From positions 1 through 64,000 of the forward strand of contig CAIZNI010000051.1 in assembly GCA_903934295.1 (NCBI GenBank): a stretch of DNA of 64,000 bases, written 5' to 3'. A program made the translations under genes and the position numbers. Positions 1 through 9,063 of the stretch are shown here, piece by piece; the stretch's first letter is position 1, and the number at the start of each line of letters is the position of its first letter. Origin of the DNA: an uncultured beta proteobacterium (GTDB taxonomy: Bacteria; Pseudomonadota; Gammaproteobacteria; Burkholderiales; Burkholderiaceae_E). Below the pieces are notes generated by a model that was not told the origin of the DNA, did no database searches, and saw nothing but the letters and a program-made list of their open reading frames with translations.

Positions 1-125
1 CCTTCACTCGACCCTGTCAAGCGGCTTTCGCTCTTCAGGACTTCTCTCTGCTTGGGCGATCTGCTTGTTTTGCCGACCTGCTTTTGTTACCGCCTGATGA
101 CTGCGGCCGCTGAGCGAAGAAGAAG

Positions 126-155
126 ATTATAGCCTGACAGAAACGATCAGCGCAA
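126..155 (-). promoter_or_regulatory. strong sigma70-type promoter reading leftward out of the window
   Basis: On the minus strand a TTGCGC element (150-155) lies 18 bases before a perfect TATAAT (126-131), so transcription should start near 119 and run off the left edge. The roughly 120 transcribed bases in the window hold no credible reading frame. A perfect minus-strand TTGACA at 15-20 would be the -35 box of a second promoter whose -10 box falls outside the window. Tandem strong promoters with a long untranslated leader are typical of rRNA or other stable RNA operons; that identity is inference. Confidence 0.6.
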
Positions 156-187
156 GTCGGCCCAGCGAACAGCCCGACAGGCCATGT

Positions 188-964
188 CTAGCGATGGTGG
201 AAATCCGGGGCTCGCTTGGCGATGAACGCATCCATCCCCTCCTTCTGGTCCTCGGTCGCGAACAGGGAGTGGAAGCTGCGCCGCTCGAAGAGCACTCCTT
301 CGGCGAGGGGCACTTCGTAGGCGCGATTGATTGCTTCCTTGGCCATCATGACGGAGGGCAGCGAGTACTGGGCGATGGTGAGACCGGCAGCGAGAGCCTC
401 GTCGAGCACCCGGTCGGTGGGAACGACCCGCGACACGAGTCCGGCGCGCTCGGCCTCGTGAGCGTCCATCAGCCGCGCGGTGAGACAGAGGTCCATGGCC
501 TTGGCCTTGCCGACGGCACGGGGCAGTCGCTGCGTGCCGCCGGCGCCGGGGATGACGCCGAGCTTGATTTCGGGCTGTCCGAAGCGCGCGTTCTCGGCGG
601 CGATCACGATGTCGCACATCATCGCGAGTTCGCAGCCGCCGCCCAGCGCAAAGCCCGAGACCGCGGCGATGACGGGCTTGCGGATCCGGGTCAACGTCTC
701 CCAGTTTCGGGTGATGTAGCCCGAGCGGTACACATCCATATAGGACCACCGGGCCATGGCGGCAATGTCGGCACCCGCGGCGAAGGCCTTCTCGTTGCCG
801 GTGATGACGATGGCGCCGATCGCCTCGTCGGCGTCGAAGGCGAGCAGGGCCGCACCCAGCTCGTCCATCAGCTGATCATTCAGGGCGTTCAGCTGGCGGG
901 GGCGATTCAGGGTGATGAGTGCCACGCGGCCTTGGGTTTCGGTGAGGATGAGCTGGTAGGACAC
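188..964 (-). CDS. enoyl-CoA hydratase (crotonase family, PaaF-like)
   Basis: A 258-residue cytosolic crotonase-fold enzyme that should hydrate trans-2-enoyl-CoA to 3-hydroxyacyl-CoA. The oxyanion-hole segment FAAGADI is near residues 61-67. The two catalytic glutamates sit in GGGCEL (E112) and QPEIKLG (E132), the standard pair for true hydratases. The start is GTG at 964, preceded by AGGAG at 7 bases. Length is normal for the family. It stands divergent from paaI-paaK, which suggests a role in phenylacetyl-CoA or fatty acid breakdown; the paa epoxidase genes are not in view, so the exact substrate is open. Confidence 0.85.
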   Translation of the reverse strand: MSYQLILTETQGRVALITLNRPRQLNALNDQLMDELGAALLAFDADEAIGAIVITGNEKAFAAGADIAAMARWSYMDVYRSGYITRNWETLTRIRKPVIAAVSGFALGGGCELAMMCDIVIAAENARFGQPEIKLGVIPGAGGTQRLPRAVGKAKAMDLCLTARLMDAHEAERAGLVSRVVPTDRVLDEALAAGLTIAQYSLPSVMMAKEAINRAYEVPLAEGVLFERRSFHSLFATEDQKEGMDAFIAKRAPDFHHR

Positions 965-1021
965 GGGGGCACTCCTGGAGGGTTGGTCGGGCGGTTCGCG
1001 GCACTGCGCCAGGCCTGGGCG

Positions 1022-1135
1022 GACAGCGCTGCAAGGTGTGTTCCGGTCTCATCGCGAGGTCCGTTCCGCTCTTACTGCGAGGCCTGTTCCGGTCTCACTG
1101 CGAGGCCTGTTCCGGTCTTGCAGCGGGGGCTTTCC
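1022..1135. repeat. five tandem copies of a 23-bp unit
   Basis: Five consecutive 23-base units (1022-1044, 1045-1067, 1068-1090, 1091-1113 and a 22-base last copy 1114-1135) lie in the gap between the divergent crotonase and paaI genes. The best conserved part reads CTGCGAGGCCTGTTCC; the outer copies have drifted. Nothing else is recognisable in the 251-base gap. The array lies upstream of paaI and could hold its promoter or be plain slippage DNA. Confidence 0.85.
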
Positions 1136-1215
1136 GGGACCGCAATGGCGCGCGCGATTGTGCCATGCGCGCGTGATACGCTCTTCGGCCCTCAGACGAC
1201 CGGCGGTGAGCGCCC

Positions 1216-1749
1216 ATGGGAACCAGGACCGACAGTTCGCCCGACCAGGGTCCGCCGCACGGTGCGGCGGCAACAGACCAGGGTCCGCCGCGCGGTGCGG
1301 CGGCGGCACCTGGCGTTCCGGATCCGGACAAGGTCTCGCCGGTCGCCCTGGCCCTGTGGGTCAACGACACCGCGTCACAGGGTCTGGGCATGGAACTGCT
1401 CGAGGTGCGCCCCGGCTATGCCCGGATGCGCATGACGGTCAGGGGCGACTTCCTCAACGGGCTGGGGACCTGCCACGGCGGCTACCTGTTCCTGCTGGCC
1501 GACTCCACCTTCGCATTCGCCTGCAACAGCCACAATCAGCGGGCGGTCGCGGCCGGCGCCCAGATCGAATTCATTGCACCCGCGCTGCCGGGCGAACAGC
1601 TCGTTGCCGAAGGCATCGAACGCCATGCGGCCGGGCGAACCGGCTTCTACGATGTGAGTGTCACCCGCCCGGACGGTCGCCTGATCGCGCTGTTCCGGGG
1701 TCGCTCGGCCACGCTCAAAGGCGAGCACATTCCAGGAGCAAACCCATGA
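1216..1749 (+). CDS. paaI: hydroxyphenylacetyl-CoA-type thioesterase PaaI
   Basis: A hotdog-fold acyl-CoA thioesterase of 177 residues that hydrolyses aromatic acyl-CoAs, releasing CoA when phenylacetate catabolism stalls. The family signature is clear: HGG at 87-89 and LADSTFA with the catalytic Asp at 96. The conserved domain begins near residue 42, so the first ~40 residues are an unusual Gly/Pro/Ala-rich extension made largely by a 33-bp tandem duplication (1243-1308). No better start codon lies between the extension and the domain, so ATG 1216 is kept with some doubt. The stop overlaps the paaK start (ATGA), so the two are translationally coupled. Confidence 0.85.
   Translation: MGTRTDSSPDQGPPHGAAATDQGPPRGAAAAPGVPDPDKVSPVALALWVNDTASQGLGMELLEVRPGYARMRMTVRGDFLNGLGTCHGGYLFLLADSTFAFACNSHNQRAVAAGAQIEFIAPALPGEQLVAEGIERHAAGRTGFYDVSVTRPDGRLIALFRGRSATLKGEHIPGANP
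1243..1308. repeat. 33-bp in-frame tandem duplication inside paaI
   Basis: Two adjacent 33-base copies (1243-1275 and 1276-1308) encode the repeated peptide DQGPPxGAAA. Each copy carries an inverted repeat: CCGCCGCAC facing GTGCGGCGG in the first, slightly degraded in the second. The duplication keeps the reading frame and lies outside the catalytic fold. Confidence 0.85.
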
Positions 1750-3104
1750 TGACCAACCGAACCGACGGGCCGCCGCGGTCGCACGGCGGACTCCCCCTGG
1801 ACCCGATCGAGACGGCCAGCCGGGATGAGTTGCGCGCGCTGCAGCTCGACCGCCTGAAATCATCGCTGCACCATGCCTACGACCGGGTGCCGCACTACCG
1901 GATGAAGTTCGACGCCGCTGGCGTGCACCCCGACGACCTGCGCTCGCTCGACGACCTTCGTCATTTCCCGTTCACCACGAAGGCCGACCTGCGCGACACC
2001 TATCCCTTCGGCCTGTTCGCGGTGCCGCGCGACCAGGTGGTGCGCATCCATGCCTCCAGCGGCACCACCGGCAAGCCGACGGTGGTCGGCTACACGCGGC
2101 GCGACATCGACACCTGGACAGAGTTGGTGGCGCGCTCGATCCGTGCTGCCGGCGCGCGAAGCGGCGACATGGTTCACGTCAGCTACGGTTACGGTCTTTT
2201 CACCGGCGGGCTCGGCGCCCACTACGGCGCCGAACGGCTGGGTCTGACGGTGGTGCCCTTCGGCGGCGGGCAGACCGAGAAGCAGGTCCAGCTGATCATC
2301 GATTTCAAGCCCGACATCATCATGGTGACGCCCAGCTACCTGTTGGCGATCGCCGACGAATTCGCGCGCCAGGGGATCGATCCGCGCAGCAGCAGCCTGC
2401 GGCTGGGCATTTTCGGGGCTGAGCCCTGGACCAACGAGATGCGCCGCGAGATCGAGCAGCGGGTCGCGATCGAGGCGGTCGACATCTACGGGCTGTCCGA
2501 GGTGATGGGGCCGGGCGTCGCCAGCGAATGCGCCGAGACCAAGGATGGCCCGACGATCTGGGAAGACCACTTCCTGCCGGAGATCATCCACCCGGAAACC
2601 GGCGAGACGCTGCCCGACGGCGAGTTCGGCGAACTCGTCTTCACTTCGCTCACCAAGGAAGCGCTGCCGATGATCCGGTACCGCACCCGTGACCTGACCT
2701 GCCTGCTGCCGGGCACCGCGCGTACGATGCGGCGGATGCGCAAAATCACCGGGCGATCGGACGACATGATGATCGTGCGTGGGGTGAACGTCTTTCCGTC
2801 GCAGATCGAGGAGCTGATCCTGCAGCGCGCGGAACTGGCCCCGCATTACGTCTGCGAACTCCACAAGGAGGGACCTCTGGACAGTCTGACGGTGCGGGTG
2901 GAGCTGAAGGCCGGCGCCGCGCTCGACGGATCGTCGGCGCACGGGGCGGCGAGCACGCTCGCGCATGCGGAGGCGGCGAGCGCGCTCGCGCATGCGATCA
3001 AGTCTTACATCGGAGTCAATGCGACGGTCCGGGTCGAGCCGGCTGGCGGGATCGAGCGATCGGCGGGCAAGGCGAAACGGGTGGTCGATCTTCGGCCACG
3101 GTAG
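1746..3104 (+). CDS. paaK: phenylacetate-CoA ligase PaaK
   Basis: A 452-residue adenylate-forming ligase that activates phenylacetate to phenylacetyl-CoA with ATP and CoA. The nucleotide-binding loop SSGTTGKPT is at 104-112, and the C-terminal lid carries the GRSDDMMIVRGVNVFP motif typical of PaaK. ATG 1746 overlaps the paaI stop and has GGAG 7 bases upstream; a second ATG follows at 1749. Near residues 401-418 a 27-bp tandem duplication inserts a repeated AAS.LAHA segment in the C-terminal domain, making it slightly longer than usual. The neighbouring thioesterase and crotonase support an aromatic-acid role. Confidence 0.92.
   Translation: MMTNRTDGPPRSHGGLPLDPIETASRDELRALQLDRLKSSLHHAYDRVPHYRMKFDAAGVHPDDLRSLDDLRHFPFTTKADLRDTYPFGLFAVPRDQVVRIHASSGTTGKPTVVGYTRRDIDTWTELVARSIRAAGARSGDMVHVSYGYGLFTGGLGAHYGAERLGLTVVPFGGGQTEKQVQLIIDFKPDIIMVTPSYLLAIADEFARQGIDPRSSSLRLGIFGAEPWTNEMRREIEQRVAIEAVDIYGLSEVMGPGVASECAETKDGPTIWEDHFLPEIIHPETGETLPDGEFGELVFTSLTKEALPMIRYRTRDLTCLLPGTARTMRRMRKITGRSDDMMIVRGVNVFPSQIEELILQRAELAPHYVCELHKEGPLDSLTVRVELKAGAALDGSSAHGAASTLAHAEAASALAHAIKSYIGVNATVRVEPAGGIERSAGKAKRVVDLRPR
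2945..2998. repeat. 27-bp in-frame tandem duplication inside paaK
   Basis: Two adjacent 27-base copies (2945-2971, 2972-2998) differ at two positions and encode AASTLAHAE and AASALAHAI. The frame is kept. It falls in the mobile C-terminal domain, probably in a surface loop. Confidence 0.85.
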
Positions 3105-3109
3105 TGCAC

Positions 3110-3203
3110 GGGCAGACCGCAAGGCCTGCCCCCTTCATACAGGGCTGACCGCGAGGTCTGCGCCTTTCATCCACGGCGGACCGCAGGGTCTGCTTTCATC
3201 ATG
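3110..3203. repeat. three tandem copies of a ~31-bp unit
   Basis: Units of 31, 32 and 31 bases (3110-3140, 3141-3172, 3173-3203) fill most of the gap between paaK and the next gene. They share a core GACCGCRRGGYCTGC followed by a TTTCAT element. The core GCGAGGYCTG is also the centre of the 23-bp array at 1022-1135, so the two arrays may have a common origin. Confidence 0.8.
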
Positions 3204-3245
3204 CAGAACGCGGGCCGACTGTTCGCGCCGCAAACGGGAGAAATG

Positions 3246-4241
3246 ATGTTTCAGGCAATCCTGCTGGAAAAGACCGATGCCGGATTCTCGGCTGGCATTC
3301 GCGAGTTGGACGACGCGGCGCTCACCGCTCAGGCGGGCGACGGCGATGTGGTCGTGCGCATCGGCTGGTCGACCCTGAACTTCAAGGACGGGCTCGCGAT
3401 CACCAACCGCTCGCCGGTGGTGCGCAAGTGGCCGATGGTGCCGGGCATCGATGGCGCCGGTGTCGTCGAATCGAGCGATCACGCCGGCTTCAAGGCCGGC
3501 GACCGGGTCGTCCTGAACGGCTGGGGCGTGGGCGAAACGCATTGGGGCTGCCTGGCCGGCAAGGCACGGCTGAAGGGTCAGTGGCTGGTGCCGCTGCCGG
3601 CGTCGCTGACCGAGCGCGAGGCGATGGCGATCGGCACCGCCGGCTACACCGCGATGCTGTGCGTGATGGCGCTGGAACGCGACGGCGTGCGTCCGGGCGA
3701 CGGTGAGATCCTGGTGACGGGCGCCGCCGGCGGCGTCGGCAGCGTGGCCATCAGCCTGCTGGCGGGTCGCGGCTACAAGGTCGTGGCCTCGACCGGGCGC
3801 ACCGCCGAGGCCGATTACCTGAAGGGCCTGGGCGCCAGCGACATCATTGACCGGGCCACCCTGAGCGAGCCGGGCAAACCGCTGCAAAAGGAACGCTGGG
3901 CCGGGGTCGTCGATTGCGTCGGCTCGCACACGCTGGCCAATGCCTGCGCCCAGACCCGCTACCGGGGCACGGTCGCGGCCTGCGGCCTGGCGCAGGGCAT
4001 GGACTTCACCTCGTCGGTGGCCCCGTTCATCCTGCGCGGGATCCGGCTGGCCGGCGTCGACTCGGTGATGTGCCCGATGCCCGACCGGTTGCTGGCCTGG
4101 GAACGCCTGGCGGCCGAGCTCGATCGCACCCGCCTGGCCTCGATCACCACCGAGATCGCGCTGGGCGATGCCATCGCCGGCGCCGCCGACGTGCTGGCGG
4201 GCCGCGTTCGCGGACGGCTGGTCGTGGACGTGAACCGCTGA
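3246..4241 (+). CDS. YhdH/AcuI-family quinone reductase / acryloyl-CoA reductase
   Basis: A zinc-free medium-chain dehydrogenase/reductase of 331 residues. The N-terminal GroES-like part includes NFKDGLAIT and a PGIDGAG element; the NADPH-binding Rossmann motif TGAAGGVGS is at 158-166. Family members reduce acryloyl-CoA or small enones with NADPH. ATG 3246 is preferred because GGAG lies 5 bases upstream; ATG 3243 is only 2 bases from it. It follows the 31-bp repeat array and is 20 bases before the M61 peptidase, probably in one transcript. The physiological substrate cannot be told from sequence. Confidence 0.85.
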   Translation: MFQAILLEKTDAGFSAGIRELDDAALTAQAGDGDVVVRIGWSTLNFKDGLAITNRSPVVRKWPMVPGIDGAGVVESSDHAGFKAGDRVVLNGWGVGETHWGCLAGKARLKGQWLVPLPASLTEREAMAIGTAGYTAMLCVMALERDGVRPGDGEILVTGAAGGVGSVAISLLAGRGYKVVASTGRTAEADYLKGLGASDIIDRATLSEPGKPLQKERWAGVVDCVGSHTLANACAQTRYRGTVAACGLAQGMDFTSSVAPFILRGIRLAGVDSVMCPMPDRLLAWERLAAELDRTRLASITTEIALGDAIAGAADVLAGRVRGRLVVDVNR

Positions 4242-4261
4242 GCCGCGCAAGGACAGGCGAG

Positions 4262-6061
4262 ATGAGCCGGATCGCTGCCTACGCCATCCGCTACCGGATC
4301 ACACCCGTCGACCCGCAGGCGCATCTGTTCGAGGTGCGTCTGGAGATCGACCATCCCGATCCGCAGGGCCAGCGGGTGACGATGCCAGCCTGGATTCCCG
4401 GCAGCTACCTGATCCGGGAGTTCGCCCGGCAGGTGGTGTCGATCGAAGCCAGCCAGGGCACCCGCCGCCTGGCACTGCACAAGGTGGACAAGCACACCTG
4501 GCAGGCCCCTGCCTGCCAGGGGACACTGCGGCTGCGTTATCGGGTCCATGCCTGGGACCTGTCGGTGCGCGCGGCGCATCTGGACGAGTCGCACGGTTTC
4601 TTCAATGCCACCTGCGTGTTCCTGCGGGTGGTCGGCCGTGACGCCGAGCCTTGTTCGGTGACGATCGAGGCGCCGAGCGCCGCCAGCGACTGGCGGGTGG
4701 CCACCACCCTGCCCCGGGCCGGCGCGCGCCTGTGGGGATTCGGTCGATACCGGGCCGGCAGCTACGACGAGCTCGCCGATCATCCGGTCGAAATGGGCGC
4801 ATTCACCCACGCCCGATTCGAGGCGGCCGGCGTGCCGCACGACATCGTGATCACCGGCCGCCATGACGCCGACCTGGCGCGCCTGAAGAAGGATCTGACG
4901 GCGGTCTGCGAAGCGCAGATCCGCTTGTTCGAGCCACGCACCGCGCGCGCGCCGTTCGATCGCTATCTGTTCCTTTGCATGGCGGTGGGCGATGGCTACG
5001 GCGGGCTCGAGCACCGGGCGAGCACGGCACTGATCTTTCCGCGCAACAATCTGCCGCATGCGGGCATGACGGGAGTGCCGGAGGGCTACCGCGGGCTGCT
5101 GGCGCTGGCCAGTCACGAGTACTTCCACAGCTGGCATGTGAAGCGGATCAAGCCGGCTGCCTTCGCCCGCTATGACCTGGAGCGGGAGAGCTACACCCGA
5201 CTGCTCTGGGTGTTCGAGGGTTTCACTTCCTACTACGACGAGTTGATGCTCGCGCGCAGCCGCGTGATCGGGGTCGGCGACTACCTGAAAGGCCTGGCCA
5301 GCACCGTCTCGCAGGTGCTCCGGGGCCCGGGCCGCCAGCACCAGAGCGTCGCCGAATCGAGCTTCGACGCCTGGATCAAGTACTACCGCCAGGACGAGAA
5401 CTCGCCCAACGCAATCGTCAGCTACTACGCCAAGGGCGCACTGGTCGCGCTGTGCCTGGACCTCGAGATCCGGAGTCAGACCGCCGGCCGGTACAGCCTC
5501 GACGACGTGATGCGGCTGATGTGGCGACGCTTCGGACGGCATTTCGAGCGCGAGGGCAAGGGACTGGCCGAGGACGCGATCGGGCCGCTGGTGCTGGAAG
5601 CGACCGGGGTCCAGATCGAAAGCCAGCTCCTGGATTGGGCCCATGGCACGGCCGAGCTACCCCTGCAGGCGCTGCTGGCCGGCGTGGGCGTCAGCCTGAC
5701 GCTGAAGGCGCCCGATGAGGAGGCGCCTGCGCTGGGCGTGCGGCTGAGCACCCGGGGAGGCGACCTGACGATCGGTACCGCTTACACCGACCAGCCGGCG
5801 ATGCGCGCCGGCTTATCGGCGGGCGACGTCCTGGTGGCGGTGGATGGACTGCGGGTCGATGAGCGCTCGCTCAAGCAACTGCTGGCCCGCCGCCAGCCGG
5901 GCGATCCGGTGACGGTGCATGCCTTCCGTCGCGATGAGCTTCTGTGCGTGACTGTCAGGCTCGCGGCGGGACCGGCGACAGAGGCCTCATTGAGCCTGGA
6001 CGAAAAGGCCGCCGATCCGGCGGTCCGGTTGCGTCGGGGCTGGCTGGGACACCATGACTGA
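4262..6061 (+). CDS. M61-family metallopeptidase with C-terminal PDZ domain
   Basis: A 599-residue zinc aminopeptidase of the glycyl-aminopeptidase family (M61). The zinc site HEYFH begins at residue 285 and is followed by a glutamate-bearing helix (WVFEGFTSYYDE), the expected third ligand region. An N-terminal beta-rich domain precedes it, and a PDZ-like module (about residues 490-590, with RAGLSAGDVLVAVDG) follows. No signal peptide is visible, so it should be cytosolic. The start ATG 4262 is the first methionine after the preceding stop. The 3' end overlaps the next gene by 8 bases. Confidence 0.88.
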   Translation: MSRIAAYAIRYRITPVDPQAHLFEVRLEIDHPDPQGQRVTMPAWIPGSYLIREFARQVVSIEASQGTRRLALHKVDKHTWQAPACQGTLRLRYRVHAWDLSVRAAHLDESHGFFNATCVFLRVVGRDAEPCSVTIEAPSAASDWRVATTLPRAGARLWGFGRYRAGSYDELADHPVEMGAFTHARFEAAGVPHDIVITGRHDADLARLKKDLTAVCEAQIRLFEPRTARAPFDRYLFLCMAVGDGYGGLEHRASTALIFPRNNLPHAGMTGVPEGYRGLLALASHEYFHSWHVKRIKPAAFARYDLERESYTRLLWVFEGFTSYYDELMLARSRVIGVGDYLKGLASTVSQVLRGPGRQHQSVAESSFDAWIKYYRQDENSPNAIVSYYAKGALVALCLDLEIRSQTAGRYSLDDVMRLMWRRFGRHFEREGKGLAEDAIGPLVLEATGVQIESQLLDWAHGTAELPLQALLAGVGVSLTLKAPDEEAPALGVRLSTRGGDLTIGTAYTDQPAMRAGLSAGDVLVAVDGLRVDERSLKQLLARRQPGDPVTVHAFRRDELLCVTVRLAAGPATEASLSLDEKAADPAVRLRRGWLGHHD

Positions 6062-7160
6062 CTTCGCACAACCCCCAGCGCCACAGGCTGCAGACACCGC
6101 CGGCCGCCGGCGGCTGCTGGGCGCGGGTGCCGCCCTGGCGGCATTGCTGGTCTCGGGCTGCGGCACGGGAGCCCTCGGCAGGCGCGCGCCCGAGCGCGCC
6201 GCGGATGCGTCACCGGCCCGGACAACCGCCGGCGGCGGAGCGCCCGCCGCGGCGATGGCCGACGCCAGCGCGGGCGGCTCGCCCATCGAGGTCATCGACG
6301 CCGACTGGCTGGACACCCGCCGTGACCGGACGGTGCCGATCCGCCTGTTCCTGCCGGTCCGGCCGGGCAAGGCGCCGCTGGTGATCTTCTCCCACGGACT
6401 GGGCGGGTCGAGAAGCGGATACAACCACCTGGGTCGCTACTGGGCGTCGCAGGGCATCGCCACGCTGCACACGCAACACGTCGGCAGCGATCGGGCCGTC
6501 TGGGGATCGGGCGGACTGGCGGTGCTGGGCGCCCTGAAAGCCGCGGCGACCCCCGACCAGGCGATCGCGCGCGTCCTCGATGTGCGCTTCGCCCTCGATC
6601 AGGCACTGTCGCAGGCGCCGTGGGCCGATCGCCTGGATGCGCGGCGGATCGGCGTGGCCGGCCACTCCTTCGGCGCCAACACCGCGCTGCTCAGTTGCGG
6701 AGCCCGGTATCGCGAGGCCGGCGGGCGCATCGCCACCTTCGGTGATCCGCGCATCCGCGCCACGGTCGTGCTGTCGGCACCGGCGCTGCCCAATGACCAG
6801 GACCCGCTGTTCGCCTATGGCGCGATCGGCGTGCCCAGCCTGCACCTGACCGGTACCCAGGACGCCACGCCGATTCCCGGCCTGACCACGCTGCCGCAGG
6901 AGCGGCGCGTGCCCTTCGACTCGATCGCGGCCGGACCACGCTACCTGGGTATCTTCGAAGGCGGCCGGCATTCGATGTTCAACGACTGGTCGCGCGACGA
7001 GACCAGTCAGGCGATCAAGGCGGAAACCCGGGTGCTGACGCTGGCGTTCTGGCGCTCGGTGTTCGAACAGGACCCGGCCGCGGCGGCGCTGCTGCGCGCG
7101 CCGACCGGGGGTCGGCCCACGCTGAACGCCTTGCTGACGACCTGGGAAGCCCGGGTCTGA
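6054..7160 (+). CDS. lipoprotein alpha/beta hydrolase (dienelactone-hydrolase-like)
   Basis: A 368-residue exported hydrolase. The N-terminus has an arginine cluster (AGRRRLL, 16-22), a hydrophobic stretch and a lipobox LVSGC with Cys36, so it is probably a lipoprotein, perhaps Tat-exported. An Ala/Gly-rich linker leads to the alpha/beta-hydrolase domain with IFSHGLGG (oxyanion region) and the nucleophile elbow GHSFG (Ser205); GGRHSMF near the end gives the likely catalytic His. Related proteins are annotated as predicted dienelactone hydrolases, but the substrate is unknown. It overlaps the M61 peptidase gene by 8 bases. Confidence 0.8.
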   Translation: MTDFAQPPAPQAADTAGRRRLLGAGAALAALLVSGCGTGALGRRAPERAADASPARTTAGGGAPAAAMADASAGGSPIEVIDADWLDTRRDRTVPIRLFLPVRPGKAPLVIFSHGLGGSRSGYNHLGRYWASQGIATLHTQHVGSDRAVWGSGGLAVLGALKAAATPDQAIARVLDVRFALDQALSQAPWADRLDARRIGVAGHSFGANTALLSCGARYREAGGRIATFGDPRIRATVVLSAPALPNDQDPLFAYGAIGVPSLHLTGTQDATPIPGLTTLPQERRVPFDSIAAGPRYLGIFEGGRHSMFNDWSRDETSQAIKAETRVLTLAFWRSVFEQDPAAAALLRAPTGGRPTLNALLTTWEARV

Positions 7161-7178
7161 CCGGCCCCGCGCCGCCGT

Positions 7179-7982
7179 TCAGGCAAACAGCGCGGCGAGC
7201 GCGGCGCCCGGGTCGGGCGCGCGCATGAAGGCCTCTCCCACCAGGAAGGCGTGGACGTCGTGCGAGCGCATGCGCAGCACATCGTCGCGCGACAGAATCC
7301 CGCTCTCGGTGACGACCAGCCGATCGCCAGGAATCCGGTCGAGCAGATCGATGGTGTTCTGAAGCGACACCTCGAAGGTGCGCAGATTGCGGTTGTTGAT
7401 GCCCACCAGCGGCGTCGACAGGCGCAAGGCGCGATCGAGTTCGGCCGCGTCATGCACCTCGACCAGCACATCCATGCCCAGGCCGCGCGCGCAGGCCTCG
7501 AGTTCCTGGAGTTGGGCATCGGCCAGCGCCGACACGATCAGCAGGATGCAGTCGGCGCCCCAGACGCGAGCCTCCCAGACCTGATAAGGGTCGATCAGGA
7601 AATCCTTGCGCAGCACCGGCAGGCGGCAGGCCGCGCGCGCGGTGCGCAGGAACTCGGGAGAGCCCTGGAAAAACTGCATGTCAGTAAGCACTGACAAGCA
7701 GGCAGCGCCGCCCTGCTCATAGCTGGAAGCGATTACGGGTGGATCAAAATCGGCGCGCAGAATGCCTTTGCTGGGGCTGGCTTTCTTGATCTCGGCGATC
7801 ACCGCCGGCTGGCCCTGCGCGATGCGCGCACGCATCGCCGCCTCGAAACCGCGCGCCGGGCCCGCCGGACCGGTGTCGGCGGTTTCGGCCTGCCGGCGCA
7901 AGCTCGCATCGGGAACCTGGCGGCGGGCCAGCGCGAGTTCCTGGCGCTTGACGTCCAGGATGCGGTCGAGAATGTCGGACAT
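7179..7982 (-). CDS. trpC: indole-3-glycerol-phosphate synthase TrpC
   Basis: A 267-residue TIM-barrel enzyme that closes the indole ring of tryptophan, turning carboxyphenylaminodeoxyribulose 5-phosphate into indole-3-glycerol phosphate with loss of CO2. Signatures are [13 protein letters not shown] (catalytic Lys), [18 protein letters not shown] and TESGI. It is stand-alone, not fused to TrpF. It is the last gene of trpE-G-D-C, 24 bases after trpD. Confidence 0.95.
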   Translation of the reverse strand: MSDILDRILDVKRQELALARRQVPDASLRRQAETADTGPAGPARGFEAAMRARIAQGQPAVIAEIKKASPSKGILRADFDPPVIASSYEQGGAACLSVLTDMQFFQGSPEFLRTARAACRLPVLRKDFLIDPYQVWEARVWGADCILLIVSALADAQLQELEACARGLGMDVLVEVHDAAELDRALRLSTPLVGINNRNLRTFEVSLQNTIDLLDRIPGDRLVVTESGILSRDDVLRMRSHDVHAFLVGEAFMRAPDPGAALAALFA

Positions 7983-8006
7983 GGCGGCTCTGCAACGGGG
8001 GAAGGT

Positions 8007-9050
8007 TCAGGACTGGCCAGCGCCACCCAGGCGCTGGGTGACCGCCACGAACTGGTCGAGCCGGGCGCGCGCCGCGCCGCTGGCGATGGTGGCGCGGGCC
8101 AGCGCGATGCCGTCCTGGATCGAGGCGGCGAGGCCGGCGGCATAGAGCGCGGCGCCGCTGTTGATCACCACGATCTCGCGCGGCGTCCCCGGGACATCGC
8201 CGAGTGCCTCGAGCAGCATGACGCGCGACTCGGTCGCATCGGCCACCCGCAGGCTGCGGTTGGACATCATCGACAGCCCGAAGTCCTCGGGATGGATCTC
8301 GTATTCGCGCACCTGGCCGTCGCGCAGTTCGCCCACCAGCGTGGCCGCGCCGAGCGAGATCTCGTCCATCCCGTCCTTGCCCCAGACCACCAGCGCGTTG
8401 CGCGCGCCCAGGCGCTGGAGCACCCGGACCTGAATGCCGACCAGGTCGGGGTGGAACACGCCCATCAGGATGTTGGGCGCGCCAGCCGGATTGGTGAGCG
8501 GGCCCAGGATGTTGAAGATCGTGCGCACGCCCAGTTCCCGGCGCACCGGCCCGACGTTCTTCATCGCGGGGTGGTGATTGGGCGCGAACATGAAACCGAC
8601 GCCGGTCTCGCGGATGCACTGCGCCACCTGCGCGCAGTCGAGCATGATGTTCACGCCCAGCGCCTCGAGCACGTCGGCGCTGCCGGACTTCGACGAGACG
8701 CCGCGGTTGCCGTGCTTGGCCACGGTGGCACCTGCCGCCGCGGCCACGAAGGTGGAAGCGGTGGAAATGTTGAAGGTGTGCGAGCCGTCGCCGCCGGTGC
8801 CGACGATGTCGATGAAATGCGGCCCGCCGTCGACCTCGACCTTGTTGGCGAACTCGCGCATGACCTCGGCAGCGGCGGTGATCTCGCCGATGGTTTCCTT
8901 CTTGACCCGCAGGGCGACCAGGATGGCCGAGGTCATCACCGGCGACATCTCGCCGCTCATGATCATTCGCATGATCTTGAGCATCTCGTCGTGGAAGATC
9001 TCGCGGTGATCGATGCAGCGGGCGAGCGCTTCCTGGGCAGTGATCGGCAT
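8007..9050 (-). CDS. trpD: anthranilate phosphoribosyltransferase TrpD
   Basis: A 347-residue enzyme that transfers phosphoribose from PRPP to anthranilate. The PRPP loop [14 protein letters not shown] is present, as are [15 protein letters not shown] and the anthranilate-contacting NHHPAMK. It is not fused to a glutamine amidotransferase; that role is filled by the separate trpG directly upstream, 13 bases away. Length is normal. Confidence 0.95.
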   Translation of the reverse strand: MPITAQEALARCIDHREIFHDEMLKIMRMIMSGEMSPVMTSAILVALRVKKETIGEITAAAEVMREFANKVEVDGGPHFIDIVGTGGDGSHTFNISTASTFVAAAAGATVAKHGNRGVSSKSGSADVLEALGVNIMLDCAQVAQCIRETGVGFMFAPNHHPAMKNVGPVRRELGVRTIFNILGPLTNPAGAPNILMGVFHPDLVGIQVRVLQRLGARNALVVWGKDGMDEISLGAATLVGELRDGQVREYEIHPEDFGLSMMSNRSLRVADATESRVMLLEALGDVPGTPREIVVINSGAALYAAGLAASIQDGIALARATIASGAARARLDQFVAVTQRLGGAGQS

Positions 9051-9063
9051 GACGGACGTTCTT

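Noticed and set aside
1022-3203. Repeat arrays as a possible CRISPR locus
   Set aside because: Units are directly abutting with no unique spacers, and no cas genes are present.
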